A DNA stretch of 64,000 bases from Streptomyces sp. VRA16 Mangrove soil (GTDB taxonomy: Bacteria > Actinomycetota > Actinomycetes > Streptomycetales > Streptomycetaceae), in contig NZ_JAFVLN010000001.1 in NCBI RefSeq assembly GCF_017377775.1, forward strand, positions 186,001 through 250,000. Reading direction: 5' to 3'. The position numbers and the translations under genes were made by a program. The notes under the pieces are model-generated. The model ran no database searches. It had not been told where the DNA came from and worked only from the letters and a program-made list of their open reading frames with translations. Shown one piece after another: positions 1 through 9,328 of this stretch. Position 1 is the first letter of the stretch. Every line of letters starts with the position of its first letter.

Positions 1-1406
1 CAGGCCTGCGCTGCGCATGAGTTGCTCGCTCGCGGCACCGTACTCCACGGCGAGGTGGTGCCCGGGCGCACCGAGACCCACGGGGTGGCGCGCGATACGG
101 ACCGTGGTGTCGTCGAGAACATCCGCGGTCACGTCGAAGCCTGTCGGCACCCGGGCCGCCGGTGCGGGGGACGGCAGCAGCGGGACGGAAGGTGACAGGG
201 GCGGCGGATCGAGGTCGAGCAGGGCGTACAGCTCGGCGCGCAGCCGGCGCAGCGTCTCACCCTGGTGCGCGAACGCGGCTCGGGCGGCCGTGCGTCCGGG
301 GCCCGGGCGGCAGGCGTCGAGGGCATCCTCGATCCGCTCGTGGTCGCCCAACTCCGGTACGGAGCGCAGGAGTACGTCCATGGGGCTGCCGGTGATCAGT
401 TCGCCGCCGCCCCGGCAGGCGGACACCACGGGCCCGTCGCTCGCAGCCGTGAAGTACAGCGCTGTCGAGCCGTGGTCGGTGACGACGGCGTCGGCGGCCA
501 CCAGGACGGACGCCCACTCGTCGCGCGGGCGGGGCAGGAGCAGGCCGGCGGACAGTGCGGGTTCGAGGCGCTGCGCCAGGTCGTACGAGCCGAGTTCGCT
601 CCACTCGTTGGGGTGCACGATGAGCGCCACCTGGTACTCGTCGTGGGGCAGATGCCCCGCGAGGCGGGCGGGGAGTTCGGGGCGTTGCCGCAGCAGGGAG
701 TGCGGGCCCCAGGTCGAGGTGAGGACGATCAGGGTGCGTGCCCCTGTCCCGAGGGCGTCGCGGTAGCGGTCGCGGCGTCCACGGGACGCGAGGATGCGGT
801 CGAGCGTGGGATCGCCGACGACCTTCGCGCCGTCTGCCGCGTGGGGGACCGTGGCCGCGAGGCGGGCGAGTTGGTCGGGGTGGGCGAGCGCGTACAGGGT
901 GATCGGCGCGTCGTCGCGGGATCTGCTCAGATAGGCCGGGTCCAGGCCCGAGGCGGAGTCGGCACGGCCCTCCCGCGGGAGTGACTTGTTGAACCCGGCG
1001 CCGTGCGGCAGCAGGAGGTGCGGGCCACGCAGCCGCCCCGGATCACCCTTCGGGCTCGCGGTGACGACCAGATCGTAGACACCTTGGCGGGCTTCGCTCC
1101 AGGGCACGGTGCGGCCGCCGACCGATTCGATGGCGGCCGACGTGTCGGCGCCGAACTCGGAGCCGGGGATCAGAGTGAACAAGCGAGTGATACGGCTGTC
1201 ACCGGAAAGGGCGGGCAGGGTGTCGAGGAGCCGATGGAGTGCGACAGCGGACCTCGCGGCCAGCAGAACGGTACGTTCGTCGCCCGTCGCCCGTCGCCCG
1301 TCGCCCGTCGCCCGTCGCCCTCAACTGTCCATTTTAGTGGGGGAGTTGTGGCAGGGCGGGTGTTCTCCCAGATCGGGGCTGGTTCTTGTGCGTCGTCCGG
1401 CGACAT
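1..1406 (-). CDS. GT-B/CDP-glycerol-transferase-like protein, 3' partial, frame broken at a 7-bp repeat
   Basis: This gene reads leftward off the window edge. From about 1281 down to 1 the minus frame is fully open and clearly coding: it has a V-L-L-A-A-R-S start region, an L-L-L-P-H-G-A-G motif and a late V-T-D-H-G-S-T-A-L-Y motif. It resembles a group of Streptomyces proteins with a CDP-glycerol glycerophosphotransferase-like, GT-B-like fold; that assignment is from memory and is moderate. In this frame a TGA lies at 1323-1321 with no good start after it. An ATG at 1406-1404 (M-S-P-D-D-A-Q) opens another frame that runs into six tandem GGGCGAC units and ends near 1170. One extra unit, or two fewer, would join the two frames. 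So the gene is a frameshift mutant, a slippage-switched gene, or carries a sequence error. Confidence 0.6.
1279..1320. repeat. Six tandem copies of 7-bp gtcgccc
   Basis: Six perfect head-to-tail copies of gtcgccc (GGGCGAC in coding orientation) lie at the N-terminal end of the left-edge minus gene. Because 7 is not a multiple of 3, gain or loss of units changes the reading frame. The copy number here puts the upstream ATG out of frame. Confidence 0.9.
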
Positions 1407-1475
1407 GATCCGATCGTACCGGTGGGGTCCGAAGGGTGATCGAGCGAGGGCGCACGGTGGACGAGGGAGCTGTCG

Positions 1476-1946
1476 ATGAGTGAGTGGGGCGCCGCGCTGA
1501 TCGCCGCGGGGTCGGCGTTGGCGGGCAGTGTCGTTACGGGCTGGTTCGGCCGGGCCGCGGGAATCCGGCAGGCCGAGGCAGCACGCGACGCGGGCGCCAG
1601 ACAGGCGGATGCACTGCTCACGTCGGTGCGGACGACGCTCGCCGCGGAGGCCGGTCAGCGGGCCCGGGCGCTGCGGCGTCAGACCTACGCGGACTTTCTG
1701 GCGGCGGCGGAGAGCAGCGTGTTCGCGGCGCGGACGGGGCGCGGCACCGCAGACGACGAGGTAGTGCTGCAGCGGGCGTTGAGCGAGGTTGTGCTGGAGG
1801 GGCCGGACACCGTTGCCGACGCGGCGCGTGGTGTCGTCGATCTGCTGCGCCGGCACGGGAGCCCGGACGAGCTGCGGAGGGCGAAGGACGCCTTTGTCGG
1901 CGTTGCGCGGGAGAACGTCGACGAAGGTGGCCCGCACGGGCGCTGA
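1476..1946 (+). CDS. Small membrane-anchored hypothetical protein
   Basis: A 156-residue protein of unknown function. Residues about 5-25 form one hydrophobic segment (A-A-L-I-A-A-G-S-A-L-A-G) that could be an N-terminal membrane anchor. The rest is alanine/arginine-rich and predicted helical, with a long amphipathic stretch (residues about 28-70) that could be a coiled coil. A GGGAG ribosome-binding site lies just upstream of the ATG. It is divergent from the left-edge gene, sharing about 70 bp of upstream DNA. Many actinobacteria carry similar short anchor-plus-helix proteins, but I cannot name a family. Confidence 0.75.
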   Translation: MSEWGAALIAAGSALAGSVVTGWFGRAAGIRQAEAARDAGARQADALLTSVRTTLAAEAGQRARALRRQTYADFLAAAESSVFAARTGRGTADDEVVLQRALSEVVLEGPDTVADAARGVVDLLRRHGSPDELRRAKDAFVGVARENVDEGGPHGR

Positions 1947-2031
1947 AAGGCTGTCCGCATCGTTCCGGAGTCTCGATCGGACCCGGAACGGTTCCGGGTG
2001 ACCGTGCCGGGTCCGCGCCCGCCTTCCCGCT

Positions 2032-2256
2032 CCCCACGCCCGCGCCACCGTCCGCCTGTGGCAGGGCGCGCGGCGCTTCGGCGTCACGGTCACCCACACC
2101 GCTCCGACGCGTCCGTCCGTCGCCCTGCCCAGTGCCCGCCACGGCCTGATCGGCCTGCGCGAACGGGCCGAGTTCCTCGACGGCACGCTCACCGCCGAAC
2201 CCACCGCGCAGTGCGGCTACCAGGTCGAACCGCGGGCCCCATCCCGGCGTGCCTGA
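2032..2256 (+). pseudogene. Histidine-kinase C-terminal (HATPase) relic
   Basis: The frame ending at TGA 2254-2256 translates to the end of a NarL/DesK-type sensor kinase: a V-T-V-T-H-T-A-P strand, then the ATP-lid pattern G-L-I-G-L-R-E-R-A, then L-D-G-T-L-T-A-E-P. No start or upstream kinase region exists, because a TGA in the same frame sits at 1999-2001 and the catalytic and dimerisation parts are missing. It is a remnant of a deleted two-component system. It fills most of the gap between the flanking genes. Confidence 0.7.
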
Positions 2257-2268
2257 TCGCGCTCGGTG

Positions 2269-5200
2269 TCAGCCCACGCTCATCACCCGCCACAGCTGAT
2301 CGTCGGAGTCGGTGTCCGTGGTCTGGACGAGCTGGGCGCCCGCCGACGTCGACGCACCGGACACCGCGAGCAGCTTGCCGCTGTGCACGTTCTTGAGTGT
2401 GTAGGCGCCGGTTCCTGCGGCCACCGGCGTCCAGCGCTGGCTGTCCGTGTTGGTGTCGGGCTGTTGGACGACGGTTGCGCCGTCCGCGGTGGAGGCGTCG
2501 GTGACGGTGAGGAGGTGGCCGCTCTTCTGGTTCACGATCTCGTAGCTGCCGTCACCCACCGCGACCCACCGCCACAGCTGGTTCGACGCCCCGGTGTCGT
2601 TCCACTGGATGACGTTCGCCCCGGCGGTGGTCGATCCGCCCGAGACATCGGCCGCCTTTCCGCTGTGCGCGTTGAGGATCTTGTAGAACGCGCTCGGCGC
2701 GGGGAAGGCGATGGAGGCGAACGCGTCCAGTGCGCAGACCGTACTGGAGGAGGCCGCGTTCTTGGTGCCGGTGCAGACCACCTTGATCGTATGGGAGCCC
2801 GCGGACAGATCTGTCTTCTCGAACAGAGGCACCTGCTTGGTCACCGATGGCGCGTACGCGTCGATGCCCGCCTGTGCCAGGGCGCCGTCGAGGTACACGT
2901 CGACCTTGCCCATGTTCGGCTGCGTCATGCCGAGGTACCGAACGCCCGTGCCGCTGAACGCGTACTGGACGGAGTCACCCGCCTTGTTCGTGTAGCGCTC
3001 GGACCCGTTGAAGTCCCGGGTGTCGTGCCACGTCGCCCAGCCGGGGGAGTAGGTGAGACGGGAGTCCTTGTCGTCCACGTGGACCCAGCGCTGCCGTACG
3101 AGCGCCTTCGACGCGGCGGAAGCCTTGCCCTCGGCGTCCACGACGTACAAGTGGTAGTCGCCGGCCGTCGGCGGAACGACGATGGACGTCGCGGTGCCGG
3201 TGGCCTTGGTCATGGTGGGGCCGACCGCGAACCGCGTCGTACCGGCGGGAGCCAGCCACAGCGTCCTGCTCGCGTCGCCGAGGGCACGCACGGGAACGGA
3301 CGACGTTCCCTTGCCGGCGAACGTGCTCGCGGGCAGGGCGTAGTCCTGGAGCGCTGTCCGGTTCTGCGGGACGAGATCCTTGTAGGCGCTCTCGGGGCCG
3401 GAGTTCACGGCGATGGCGTACGCCGTGGACGGCCACACGTTGTCCGGGTAGGCGCGCACGTCCTCGACGGTGCTGTTCGGGACGTTCTTGTTGGCGATCG
3501 TGTTGACGGTGCCGTAGGTGTGGGTGATGCTCAGGTCGTGCTGGCGCCCCCAGGTCCCGGAATTGATGGCGTAGGCCACTTTCGGGTCGACGTCGAGCAC
3601 GTTGTCGCGGTAGGTGATGAACGCGGAGCCCTCGTCGGGGTGCAGGCCGTACTTGTGGCCGGACGGCACGCCCTGGATGTAGTTGTCGCTGATCACGGTG
3701 CCCGGCTGGCTGCCCAGGGTGTAGATGGGCGCGGAGTCGCCCAGGACCTGCATCGTGTCGACGATCTGGTTGTGGCTGATGGTGTTGTTCTTCGCCGTGG
3801 TGGTCGGGACACCGGGACGGATCGAGTTCTCCGAGCCGTCGAAGTTCCACCATCCCCAGCCGAGCGTGATCCCCGCCCACGGGGACTTCTCGATCCGGTT
3901 GTGCCGCACCGACAGGGACTCGGGGAAGTACGCGGAGACGGGGCTGGACGCCTCGAACAACACCCCGCTGTCGTACAGGTAGTTGTTCGCGATCGAGATG
4001 TTCTTGCAGACCCCCTCGACGTCCACCGGGTACTTCTCGTGGTTGGTCGCGGTGTAGTCCCCGATGTAGACGTGCTGGGGATGACTCACGGTGATGGCGG
4101 AGCCGGCGATGTCGTTCGTGGTGTTGCCGGTCACCTCCGTGTCGCGCACGTCGTTGACCATGTGGATCCCGTCCGCGCCGGTGTGCTGCACGGTGTTGCC
4201 CCGCAAGGCGATGGAGTCGGCGTTCTCGATCTCGATGATCCCCGGCGGCAGGTCGACATTGCGGTAGGAGTACGCGTGGAAGTTCTTCCTCGCGTACACG
4301 GTCGAGCTGGAGTTGCCCTGGGTGCCCTGCCGGACGACCGATCCGGCAACATTGACGAGGTTCCAGTCGGAGTGCTCCACGGTCAGGCCGGAGAGCGTGA
4401 TGTTGCGCGCGTGATCGGTGGTGGAACTACCGGCGATCTTGATGAGGGTGCGCACGCCGTTCGGCGCGACGACCCGCGCCGAGGTCATGTCCTCGGAGTC
4501 GGCCTTGTAGTAGTAGACCGTGTGCTCGGCCTTGTCGTAGTAGAACTCCCCCGGCTGGTCCAGGAACTCGTACGCGTTCATGAAGGTGTGGGTGCCGTCC
4601 GCTTTGAACGGGCCGTACGGCGGTGCCTGGGCGATGGCCGCACCCGGCTGCTGGAACAGGGCCGCGCGCTGGGTGCCGTCCGCGGTGGTCGTGATCTGGC
4701 GGACGCCCACGATGGCCGTGGTCCAGGTCGTCGCCGACTTGATCTCGACATCGTCCTGGTTGGACGCGACGGCGGGCAGGTCGGACAGGCCGTACTTGGC
4801 TCCGTCGCACTGCGAACCAGACTCCCAGGCCCAGGGCGCCTGGCCGGCCGTGACGGTGTAGGTGCCGTAGCAGCCGGCCGAGGTGACCGTCTTCGAGGCC
4901 ATCTGGGCGCGCTTGCCGTTGACGTAGAGCGCGCGGAGCTTGCTGTCGCGGTTGAGGGGGGCCTTCCAGATGTTGCCGCTGTGCCGGGACCAGCCGGACA
5001 CCTGGGTACCGCCGCTCAACACCGGCTTCTCGCCCGGGTAGGCGGCATACACGACACGGTGGTCGTTCGTTCCGGAGTCGGCCGACGTGAACTCGATGGT
5101 GTCCGTCACCGGGTAGGTGCCGCCGCGCAGATAGACGGTGATGTCTCCGGTCATGTCTTTGTTGATCGTGCGCACGACGTCCCGCGCATGCTGCAGGGTC

Positions 5201-5379
5201 TTGAACGGGGCGGTGATCGTGCCGGCGTCGGCGTCATCGCCGTTGGGCGCGACATAGTACGTCGCCTGCGGTGCGGCCGAGGCCGGGGCCGGCAGCGCCA
5301 GGGACGTCAGCAGTACGGCGGACAGCGCCAGCGCGACCGCTGCGGACACGGTGCGGACGGCGGAGGGAACACGTCTCAT
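2269..5379 (-). CDS. Secreted right-handed beta-helix protein with CBM13 (ricin) tail
   Basis: A 1036-residue exported protein. Residues 1-34 are a Sec signal peptide ending A-S-A. Residues about 38-700 begin T-Y-Y-V-A-P-N-G-D-D and form a pectate-lyase-like right-handed beta-helix, usual for polysaccharide lyases and exo-glycosidases. A beta-sandwich, probably carbohydrate-binding, covers about 735-890. Residues about 897-1036 are a three-fold ricin trefoil with Q-L-W-R and Q-R-W repeats. The start is placed at 5379 because a GAGGAG site precedes it; the in-frame extension to 5493 lacks signal-peptide features. The substrate is not deducible; the setting suggests plant cell-wall polysaccharide. 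A possible operator lies 84 bp upstream. Confidence 0.85.
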   Translation of the reverse strand: MRRVPSAVRTVSAAVALALSAVLLTSLALPAPASAAPQATYYVAPNGDDADAGTITAPFKTLQHARDVVRTINKDMTGDITVYLRGGTYPVTDTIEFTSADSGTNDHRVVYAAYPGEKPVLSGGTQVSGWSRHSGNIWKAPLNRDSKLRALYVNGKRAQMASKTVTSAGCYGTYTVTAGQAPWAWESGSQCDGAKYGLSDLPAVASNQDDVEIKSATTWTTAIVGVRQITTTADGTQRAALFQQPGAAIAQAPPYGPFKADGTHTFMNAYEFLDQPGEFYYDKAEHTVYYYKADSEDMTSARVVAPNGVRTLIKIAGSSTTDHARNITLSGLTVEHSDWNLVNVAGSVVRQGTQGNSSSTVYARKNFHAYSYRNVDLPPGIIEIENADSIALRGNTVQHTGADGIHMVNDVRDTEVTGNTTNDIAGSAITVSHPQHVYIGDYTATNHEKYPVDVEGVCKNISIANNYLYDSGVLFEASSPVSAYFPESLSVRHNRIEKSPWAGITLGWGWWNFDGSENSIRPGVPTTTAKNNTISHNQIVDTMQVLGDSAPIYTLGSQPGTVISDNYIQGVPSGHKYGLHPDEGSAFITYRDNVLDVDPKVAYAINSGTWGRQHDLSITHTYGTVNTIANKNVPNSTVEDVRAYPDNVWPSTAYAIAVNSGPESAYKDLVPQNRTALQDYALPASTFAGKGTSSVPVRALGDASRTLWLAPAGTTRFAVGPTMTKATGTATSIVVPPTAGDYHLYVVDAEGKASAASKALVRQRWVHVDDKDSRLTYSPGWATWHDTRDFNGSERYTNKAGDSVQYAFSGTGVRYLGMTQPNMGKVDVYLDGALAQAGIDAYAPSVTKQVPLFEKTDLSAGSHTIKVVCTGTKNAASSSTVCALDAFASIAFPAPSAFYKILNAHSGKAADVSGGSTTAGANVIQWNDTGASNQLWRWVAVGDGSYEIVNQKSGHLLTVTDASTADGATVVQQPDTNTDSQRWTPVAAGTGAYTLKNVHSGKLLAVSGASTSAGAQLVQTTDTDSDDQLWRVMSVG

Positions 5380-5462
5380 CGACTGCTCCTCGTCCTGGGC
5401 ATGACCGGTATGAAGCTGTGCATACGGCGGCTCCGGTTGGGTTGTCGGTGCGCTTGTGTGAA

Positions 5463-5478
5463 CTGGGAGATCTTTCAG
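5463..5478 (-). promoter_or_regulatory. Candidate operator upstream of beta-helix gene
   Basis: CTGGGAGATCTTTCAG is an imperfect palindrome centred on AGATCT. It lies 84 bp before the start at 5379. Its minus-strand half CTGAAAGAT also occurs just upstream of the LacI gene (32143-32151), so the two may share a regulator. This is suggestive only. Confidence 0.3.
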
Positions 5479-5520
5479 CGGCAGCTGGGCCATGGGTTTC
5501 GCGCAGGCCCCGCCGTGGCC

Positions 5521-6561
5521 TCAGGGGGCACCACCGGCGGTGGTGGGGACGTCCTGCCGGATCAGTCCCCGGCCGCGGAGGTCGTCCCAGAGCGCCTGGG
5601 GTACCGCGCTTCGGTGGAGTGCCACGTTCTGCGCCACCTGGGCGCGGTCACGCATGCCCAGCGTGACGTTGACGGTGCTGGGATGGGTGGTGGGGAAGGC
5701 GATGGCGGCGGCGGGAAGGCTGGTGCCGTGCTGCTCGCAGACGCGCGCGATCGTCCGTGCGCGGGCGACCAGTTCCGGCGAGGCGGCCTGGTAGTCGTAC
5801 GTCATGCCGTCGACGGGCCACGGACGCGAGAGCAGCCCGGAGTTGAAGACACCGACCGCGACGACGCTCTTGCCCGTTTCCTGCGCCGCGGGCAGCACGT
5901 CGTCGAGGGCCGACTGGTCGAGGAGGGTGTAGCGCCCGGCGAGCATGACCACGTCGGCGGCGGTGTCCCGCAGGAAACGGGCGAGCATGGCCGACTGGTT
6001 CATGCCGGCGCCGATGGCCCCCACGACCCCTTGGCCACGCAGCTCCGCCAGAGCGGGCATCGCCTCCTCGGCGGCCTGGCGCCAGTGGTCGTCGGGGTCG
6101 TGCACGTAGACGACGTCGAGCCGGTCGAGGCCGGTGCGGCGCAGGGAGTCCTCGACGGAGCGGAGTACGCCGTCGCGGCTGAAGTCCCACTGCCGGCGCA
6201 GATCGTCCCGGACGACGAAGCCCTCCCTGTCGATGCCCCGGGGACGCTCGTTGGGGACGAGGAGTCGGCCCACCTTGGAGGAGACGACGTACTCGGAGCG
6301 GGGGCGCGGTCGCAGAGCCGCCCCGAGGCGGTGTTCGGACAGCCCGAGGCCGTAGTGCGGCGCGGTGTCGAAGTACCGGATGCCCGCGTCCCAGGCCGCG
6401 TCGACGGCGGCGGACGCGTCGGCCGCCGAGGTGGTGCGGTACAGGTTGCCGATCACCGCCGCACCGAATCCGAGGGCGGTGAGCTCGACGGACGTACCGG
6501 CGACCCTGCGGCGTCGCATGACGTCCCGTCCAACTGCTACCGGATCGGTGCCGCTGCTCAT
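5521..6561 (-). CDS. Aldo/keto reductase (L-fucose / D-threo-aldose 1-dehydrogenase type)
   Basis: A 346-residue NAD(P)-dependent aldo/keto reductase. It has the family's usual length and pattern: T-A-L-G-F-G-A-A-V-I-G near the N-terminus, Y-F-D-T-A-P-H-Y with the catalytic Asp and Tyr, the S-S-K-V-G lysine motif, and V-Y-V-H-D-P-D-D. This subgroup oxidises L-fucose, D-arabinose or L-galactose at C1 to the lactone, the step before the lactonase encoded upstream. The start ATG at 6561 overlaps the preceding gene's TGA (ATGA), implying translational coupling. It is the last gene of a nine-gene operon. Sugar specificity is inferred from context. Confidence 0.8.
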   Translation of the reverse strand: MSSGTDPVAVGRDVMRRRRVAGTSVELTALGFGAAVIGNLYRTTSAADASAAVDAAWDAGIRYFDTAPHYGLGLSEHRLGAALRPRPRSEYVVSSKVGRLLVPNERPRGIDREGFVVRDDLRRQWDFSRDGVLRSVEDSLRRTGLDRLDVVYVHDPDDHWRQAAEEAMPALAELRGQGVVGAIGAGMNQSAMLARFLRDTAADVVMLAGRYTLLDQSALDDVLPAAQETGKSVVAVGVFNSGLLSRPWPVDGMTYDYQAASPELVARARTIARVCEQHGTSLPAAAIAFPTTHPSTVNVTLGMRDRAQVAQNVALHRSAVPQALWDDLRGRGLIRQDVPTTAGGAP

Positions 6562-7319
6562 CGGCCGAGCCATCCGCCGTCGACGGGCAGGATGGTGCCG
6601 TGGATGTAGGCGGCGGCGTCGGAGGCGAGGAAGACGGTGGCGCCGGCGAGGTCGTCGGCGCTGCCCCAGCGTCCGGCGGGGATGCGGTCCAGGATCGCCT
6701 TGCTGCGGACGGGGTCGTCCTGGAGTGCCCGGGTGTTGTCGGTGGCGATGTAGCCGGGGGCGATCGCGTTGACGTTGACGCCATGCGGTGCCCATTCGTT
6801 GGCGAGCGCCTTGGTCAGGCCTGCGATGCCGTGCTTGGCGGCGGTGTAGCCGGGGACGGTGATGCCGCCCTGGTAGCTGAGCAGCGAGGCGGTGAAGATG
6901 ATGTTGCCGTGGCCGCGGGCCACCATGGTCGCGCCGACGGCGCGGGTGAGTGCGAACTGGGCGTTGAGGTTGACCTGGAGCACCAATGCCCAGTCGTCGT
7001 CGGTGTGTTGGGCGGCCGGGGTGCGGCGGATGGTGCCGGCGTTGTTGACGAGGATGTCCACGGGTCGCTCGCGTGCGGCGAGGTCGGCGCCCAGGGCCCG
7101 TACGGCGTCGGAGTCGGCGAAGTCGGTACGGATGGCTTCGAAGGTACGACCCAGGGCGGTGACGTCCTTTTCCACGTCGCTGCCGGACCCCTCCAGGGAG
7201 GCGCTCACTCCGATGATGTCGGCGCCCGCTTCGGCGAGGGCGCGGGCCATGGCCCGGCCGATGCCGCGGTGGGCTCCGGTGACGACGGCGAGTTTCCCGG
7301 TGAGGTCGAAGGCGTTCAC
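6558..7319 (-). CDS. SDR-family oxidoreductase, KduD-like
   Basis: A 253-residue classical short-chain dehydrogenase. The cofactor motif is T-G-A-H-R-G-I-G (14-21), followed by N-N-A-G (92-95), a catalytic Ser near 145, and Y158-x3-K162. The C-terminal R-I-P-A-G-R-W-G and D-G-G-W pattern is typical of the 2-deoxy-gluconate 3-dehydrogenase / 2-keto-3-deoxygluconate 5-dehydrogenase (KduD) group. In this operon it could oxidise 2-keto-3-deoxy-L-fuconate or another keto-deoxy acid; that role is inferred. It overlaps the upstream and downstream genes by 4 bp each. Confidence 0.8.
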   Translation of the reverse strand: MNAFDLTGKLAVVTGAHRGIGRAMARALAEAGADIIGVSASLEGSGSDVEKDVTALGRTFEAIRTDFADSDAVRALGADLAARERPVDILVNNAGTIRRTPAAQHTDDDWALVLQVNLNAQFALTRAVGATMVARGHGNIIFTASLLSYQGGITVPGYTAAKHGIAGLTKALANEWAPHGVNVNAIAPGYIATDNTRALQDDPVRSKAILDRIPAGRWGSADDLAGATVFLASDAAAYIHGTILPVDGGWLGR

Positions 7320-8368
7320 AGGGTGGCTCCCTGGGTGTCGTCGGAGTGGTCGGTGCAGTCGAGGAGGATCTTCATCACGTCGCCGCCGCCCTCCAGGGCC
7401 TCGAACGCGGCGGGCGCCTGGGTGAGGGGGACGACCTTGCTGATCAGCCGGTCAGCGGGGATCGTGCCGTCCGCGACCAGGGCGACCGCCCGCCCGAAGT
7501 CGGAGCGGTCGTACAACCGGGCGCCGACGAGGGTGAGTTCACGCCAGAAGAAGCGGTGCAGGTTCACCTCGCGCGGGCGGGGGTGAATGGCGACCAGGCA
7601 CAGCCGCCCCCGCACCCCGAGCACGTCCACGGCAGTGTCCACCCCGCCGGCCGCACCGGACACCTCGAACGCGACGTCGGCGCCCGCGTTGCCGGTCCAC
7701 GCGCCGACCAGGGCGCCGATGTCGTCGGCTGTGGGGTCCCAGGTGGTCAGCCCCAATTCCTCGGCCAGCAACCGTCGGTGAGCGCTGAGCTCGACCACCC
7801 GTACGTCGGCGCCGGCGGCCCGCGCGACGAGTGCGATCAGCACGCCGACCGGCCCGCCGCCGACGACCACGACCTTCTCGTCGCCGCGAACCTGTGCCCG
7901 GCCGACGTCGTGGACGGCCACAGCGGTGGGCTCCACGAGCGCCGCCCGGTCCAGCGGAAGTGAGTCCGGCAGGCGGACCAGGGTGGAGGCGGGTACGGTC
8001 CAGCGCTGCTGCATCGCGCCGGGGGAGTCGATGCCGATGAAGTCGAGGTGCTGGCAGACATGTTGGTGACCGGCCCGGCAGGCGGGGCAGGTGCCGTCCC
8101 AGCGCAGCGGCATCACGGTCACCGCGTCACCGGGCGCCCAGTCCGCCACGCCCGGACCGACCCGGAGGATCCGGCCGGACATCTCGTGGCCCAACACGGC
8201 GGGCGTGCCGACCCGGGCGTCCATGTCGCCGTGGAAGATGTGCAGGTCGGTGCCGCAGATGCCGACGTAGGCAGGGGCGAGCTGCACCTCGCCGGGGCCC
8301 GGCTCCCCGCTCGATGCGGGAGCCGTGTTCAGGGTACGGGCAGCCGTGTAGTGGACGGCGAGTGTCAT
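7316..8368 (-). CDS. Zinc-dependent alcohol/polyol dehydrogenase
   Basis: A medium-chain dehydrogenase of about 350 residues in the threonine/sorbitol dehydrogenase group. Catalytic-zinc residues lie in I-C-G-T-D and L-G-H-E. The nucleotide-binding motif is V-V-G-G-G-P-V-G. The structural-zinc loop C-P-A-C with a later C has three cysteines; an Asp two residues before them sits where a fourth Cys is common. I prefer the ATG at 8368, preceded by GGAG with a 6-base spacer; a GTG four codons earlier (8380) is possible. It probably oxidises a sugar or sugar-acid hydroxyl in the same pathway as its neighbours. The substrate is unknown. Confidence 0.8.
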   Translation of the reverse strand: MTLAVHYTAARTLNTAPASSGEPGPGEVQLAPAYVGICGTDLHIFHGDMDARVGTPAVLGHEMSGRILRVGPGVADWAPGDAVTVMPLRWDGTCPACRAGHQHVCQHLDFIGIDSPGAMQQRWTVPASTLVRLPDSLPLDRAALVEPTAVAVHDVGRAQVRGDEKVVVVGGGPVGVLIALVARAAGADVRVVELSAHRRLLAEELGLTTWDPTADDIGALVGAWTGNAGADVAFEVSGAAGGVDTAVDVLGVRGRLCLVAIHPRPREVNLHRFFWRELTLVGARLYDRSDFGRAVALVADGTIPADRLISKVVPLTQAPAAFEALEGGGDVMKILLDCTDHSDDTQGATL

Positions 8369-8406
8369 CGTGTTCTCCACATTTCTCTCGGCGTGAGCGC
8401 TGTACG

Positions 8407-9291
8407 TCAGCCGCGGGCGGGGAGGCGGTAGAAGGCGGTCGCGGTACCGGCGAGGAGCGCGTGGATCTCGCTCTCCGCGCAGTCGGTGAGCAGTTCTTCC
8501 ACGGTCGCGGCCCAGGGGTTCCAGCCGCCCGCGAGGTTGGCGACCGGCCAGTCGGAGCCGAACATCAGCCGGTCAGGGCCGAAGGACGTGAGCAGCTCGT
8601 CCCAGACCGGACGGATGTCGGACGTGGTCCAACTGCCGTGGTCGGCCTCGGTGATGAGACCTGACAGTTTGCAGACCACGTGCTCGTGCGCCGCCAGCCG
8701 GCGCACCTGCTCCCGCCACTCGGCGAGTTCGCCCCTGGCGATGTCCGGCTTGCCCGCGTGGTTCAGCACCTGAGGCAGGTCGGGGAAGCGTTCGGCCAGC
8801 CGGATCGCCTGGTCGAACTGGTGGCTGCGGATCAGGACGTCGTAGGAGAGCCCTCGATCCCTCACCGCCGCCAACCCCCTTTCGACATCGGGGCGTTGCA
8901 GCCAGGCCGGATCCGCCTCGCCCTGCACGAGGTGGCGCAGGGAACGCAGACGCGTACCGCCCGGCCCGGTGAGCAGCCGGTCGAGCGTCTCGCCGATCGC
9001 GGGCGACGTGAGGTCCGCCCAGCCGACCACCGCCTCGATCAGCGGCTCCCGCTCCGCGAGGGCGAGCAGATCCGCCGTCTCGGGCACCTCCGGCACGCAC
9101 TGCACGGCCACCGTGCCGTGCAGGTGACGGCCCGCGACGGGCCGGGTCGCGGTGGAGCGCAGCTCGTCGGGGGTGAAGGTGCGGCGGATCGGGGTCAGGC
9201 CGGGGTCGTCGAGCCAGGGCTGCGGGCGCTGGTCGAGGTCCCACAGATGGTGGTGCGCGTCGATGAGAACGGGGGTGGGGGCGTCGGTCAT
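8407..9291 (-). CDS. Amidohydrolase, L-fuconolactonase family
   Basis: A 294-residue metal-dependent hydrolase of the COG3618 group. The metal-site motif D-A-H-H-H-L-W-D lies near residue 10, then L-N-H-A-G-K-P, C-K-L-S-G and the late F-G-S-D-W-P motif that carries the catalytic Asp. Members open sugar lactones such as L-fucono-, L-rhamnono- or galactaro-lactones. Placed between a mutarotase gene and three dehydrogenase genes, it is the likely lactonase of an oxidative 6-deoxyhexose pathway. The family is well supported; the exact lactone is inferred. Confidence 0.85.
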   Translation of the reverse strand: MTDAPTPVLIDAHHHLWDLDQRPQPWLDDPGLTPIRRTFTPDELRSTATRPVAGRHLHGTVAVQCVPEVPETADLLALAEREPLIEAVVGWADLTSPAIGETLDRLLTGPGGTRLRSLRHLVQGEADPAWLQRPDVERGLAAVRDRGLSYDVLIRSHQFDQAIRLAERFPDLPQVLNHAGKPDIARGELAEWREQVRRLAAHEHVVCKLSGLITEADHGSWTTSDIRPVWDELLTSFGPDRLMFGSDWPVANLAGGWNPWAATVEELLTDCAESEIHALLAGTATAFYRLPARG

Positions 9292-9328
9292 GACGGTTCC
9301 AAGTCGGGTCGGTCCGGCGCGGGCCGGG

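Noticed and set aside
5380..5493. Earlier start for the beta-helix protein
   Set aside because: The added 38 residues are not signal-like and cross the candidate operator; GAGGAG supports 5379.
2266..6609. Very long plus-strand open frame (about 1447 codons) antisense to the beta-helix and aldo/keto reductase genes
   Set aside because: It is the complement of two clearly coding minus-strand genes and has no signal, start site or domain; high GC leaves such frames open.
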